From the NCBI GenBank assembly GCA_947505915.1, contig CANNNH010000128.1, positions 1 through 5,393 on the forward strand: 5,393 bases of DNA, written 5' to 3'. Numbering within the stretch: the stretch's first letter is position 1; each line of letters begins with the position of its first letter. The DNA is from Comamonadaceae bacterium (lineage in GTDB: Bacteria > Pseudomonadota > Gammaproteobacteria > Burkholderiales > Burkholderiaceae). Position numbers and translations under genes: made by a program. The notes beneath the pieces are model-generated. The model was not told the DNA's origin and made no database searches. It was given only the letters and a program-made list of their open reading frames with translations. Shown here in pieces: positions 4,940 through 5,393 of this stretch.

Positions 4940-5393
4940 GTGCGTTTCCCAAACAATCCTGCCGGTCGCCACAGCAGCAGCCCAATGGTGGCGATATAGA
5001 TAAAGAACGCGCCAAATTGCGGCAACCAGTATTTGCAGGCGGTATCGCTGATGCCGATCAGCAGGGCCGCCACAAAGGGTCCGCGCAGACTGCCCAGGCC
5101 ACCGACCGAAACCACGATCAAAAAGTAGACCAATTGCTCAAAGGGGTAGGTGGGCTGAATGGCCACAATCTCAGCACCCAGGGCGCCGCCCAAGCCGGCC
5201 AATCCGCTGCCCACGGCGAAGGTGATGGCAAAAAGGCGTCGGGTGTTGATGCCAATCGACTGGGCCATGGCCCGGTTGTCCACCGCTGCGCGCACCTTGG
5301 CGCCCCAGATGGTGCGCTCCACACCAAACCACAGGGTGGCGATGATGCCGGCACTGAACACTATCAAAAATACACGGTAAGCAGGGAAATCTC
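4936..5393 (-). CDS. livH: Branched-chain amino acid-type ABC transporter permease LivH, C-terminal part
   Basis: The frame is open to the window edge, so the N-terminal half is missing; 151 residues are visible. It begins with the LivH-like segment DFPAYRVFLI. It then has the coupling loop TIWGAKVRAAVDNRAMAQSIG, followed by the membrane segment containing TFAVGSGLAGLGGAL. Next come the VVSVGGLGSLRGPFVAALLIG block and the terminal hydrophobic segment ending LWRPAGLFGKRT. These match the second half of LivH-type permeases. A TTG at 5367 is not a credible start because conserved LivH sequence continues upstream of it. Its stop overlaps livM by 4 nt, making it the upstream gene of the visible cassette. 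The periplasmic binding protein gene, which would hint at the substrate, is not present here. Confidence 0.93.
   Translation of the reverse strand, partial: DFPAYRVFLIVFSAGIIATLWFGVERTIWGAKVRAAVDNRAMAQSIGINTRRLFAITFAVGSGLAGLGGALGAEIVAIQPTYPFEQLVYFLIVVSVGGLGSLRGPFVAALLIGISDTACKYWLPQFGAFFIYIATIGLLLWRPAGLFGKRT

Noticed and set aside
5365..5367. TTG as the start codon of LivH
   Set aside because: Conserved LivH sequence (FPAYRVF) continues upstream to the window edge, so the gene is simply cut off.

Overview
The window looks like an ordinary chromosomal segment of a betaproteobacterium, most likely in the order Burkholderiales and plausibly Comamonadaceae. This is inferred from four things: moderately high GC, a stand-alone Bug/TctC-type periplasmic binding protein (a family greatly expanded in that order), a CoA-transferase subunit B gene, and a livHMGF cassette with tightly overlapping genes. 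I see no phage, transposon, CRISPR array or recognisable defence gene.

Left part (1-1678): the 3' end of a 3-oxoacid CoA-transferase subunit B gene (scoB-like) runs rightward into a strong, nearly symmetrical hairpin with an A-tract on one side and a T-tract on the other. That hairpin can terminate transcription from both directions. The convergent gene on the minus strand encodes an exported Bug-family solute-binding protein with a clear signal peptide and Shine-Dalgarno sequence. About 300 bp upstream of it hold no gene; they contain a perfect 10-bp direct repeat.

Middle part (1679-2462): a minus-strand tRNA-Gly(CCC) gene with an encoded CCA end and a candidate promoter. Next is a plus-strand gene for a small secreted four-cysteine protein of unknown function. 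Convergent to it is a minus-strand gene for a 77-residue protein with two predicted membrane segments, also of unknown function. About 60 GC-rich bp with competing inverted repeats separate the ends of the last two genes.

Right part (2507-5393): a minus-strand branched-chain-amino-acid-type (HAAT family) ABC transporter cassette in the transcription order livH (cut by the window edge), livM, livG, livF. The genes overlap by 4, 4 and 8 nt, which indicates one translationally coupled operon. LivH and LivM form the membrane channel; LivG and LivF are the two ATPases. The matching periplasmic binding protein is not in the window, so the substrate cannot be named. The small membrane-protein gene follows livF by 44 bp on the same strand and may be co-transcribed.

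No clearly new biological system is visible. The items most worth checking are the two small uncharacterised proteins, the weakened anticodon stem of the tRNA, and the unassigned substrates of the two transport components.
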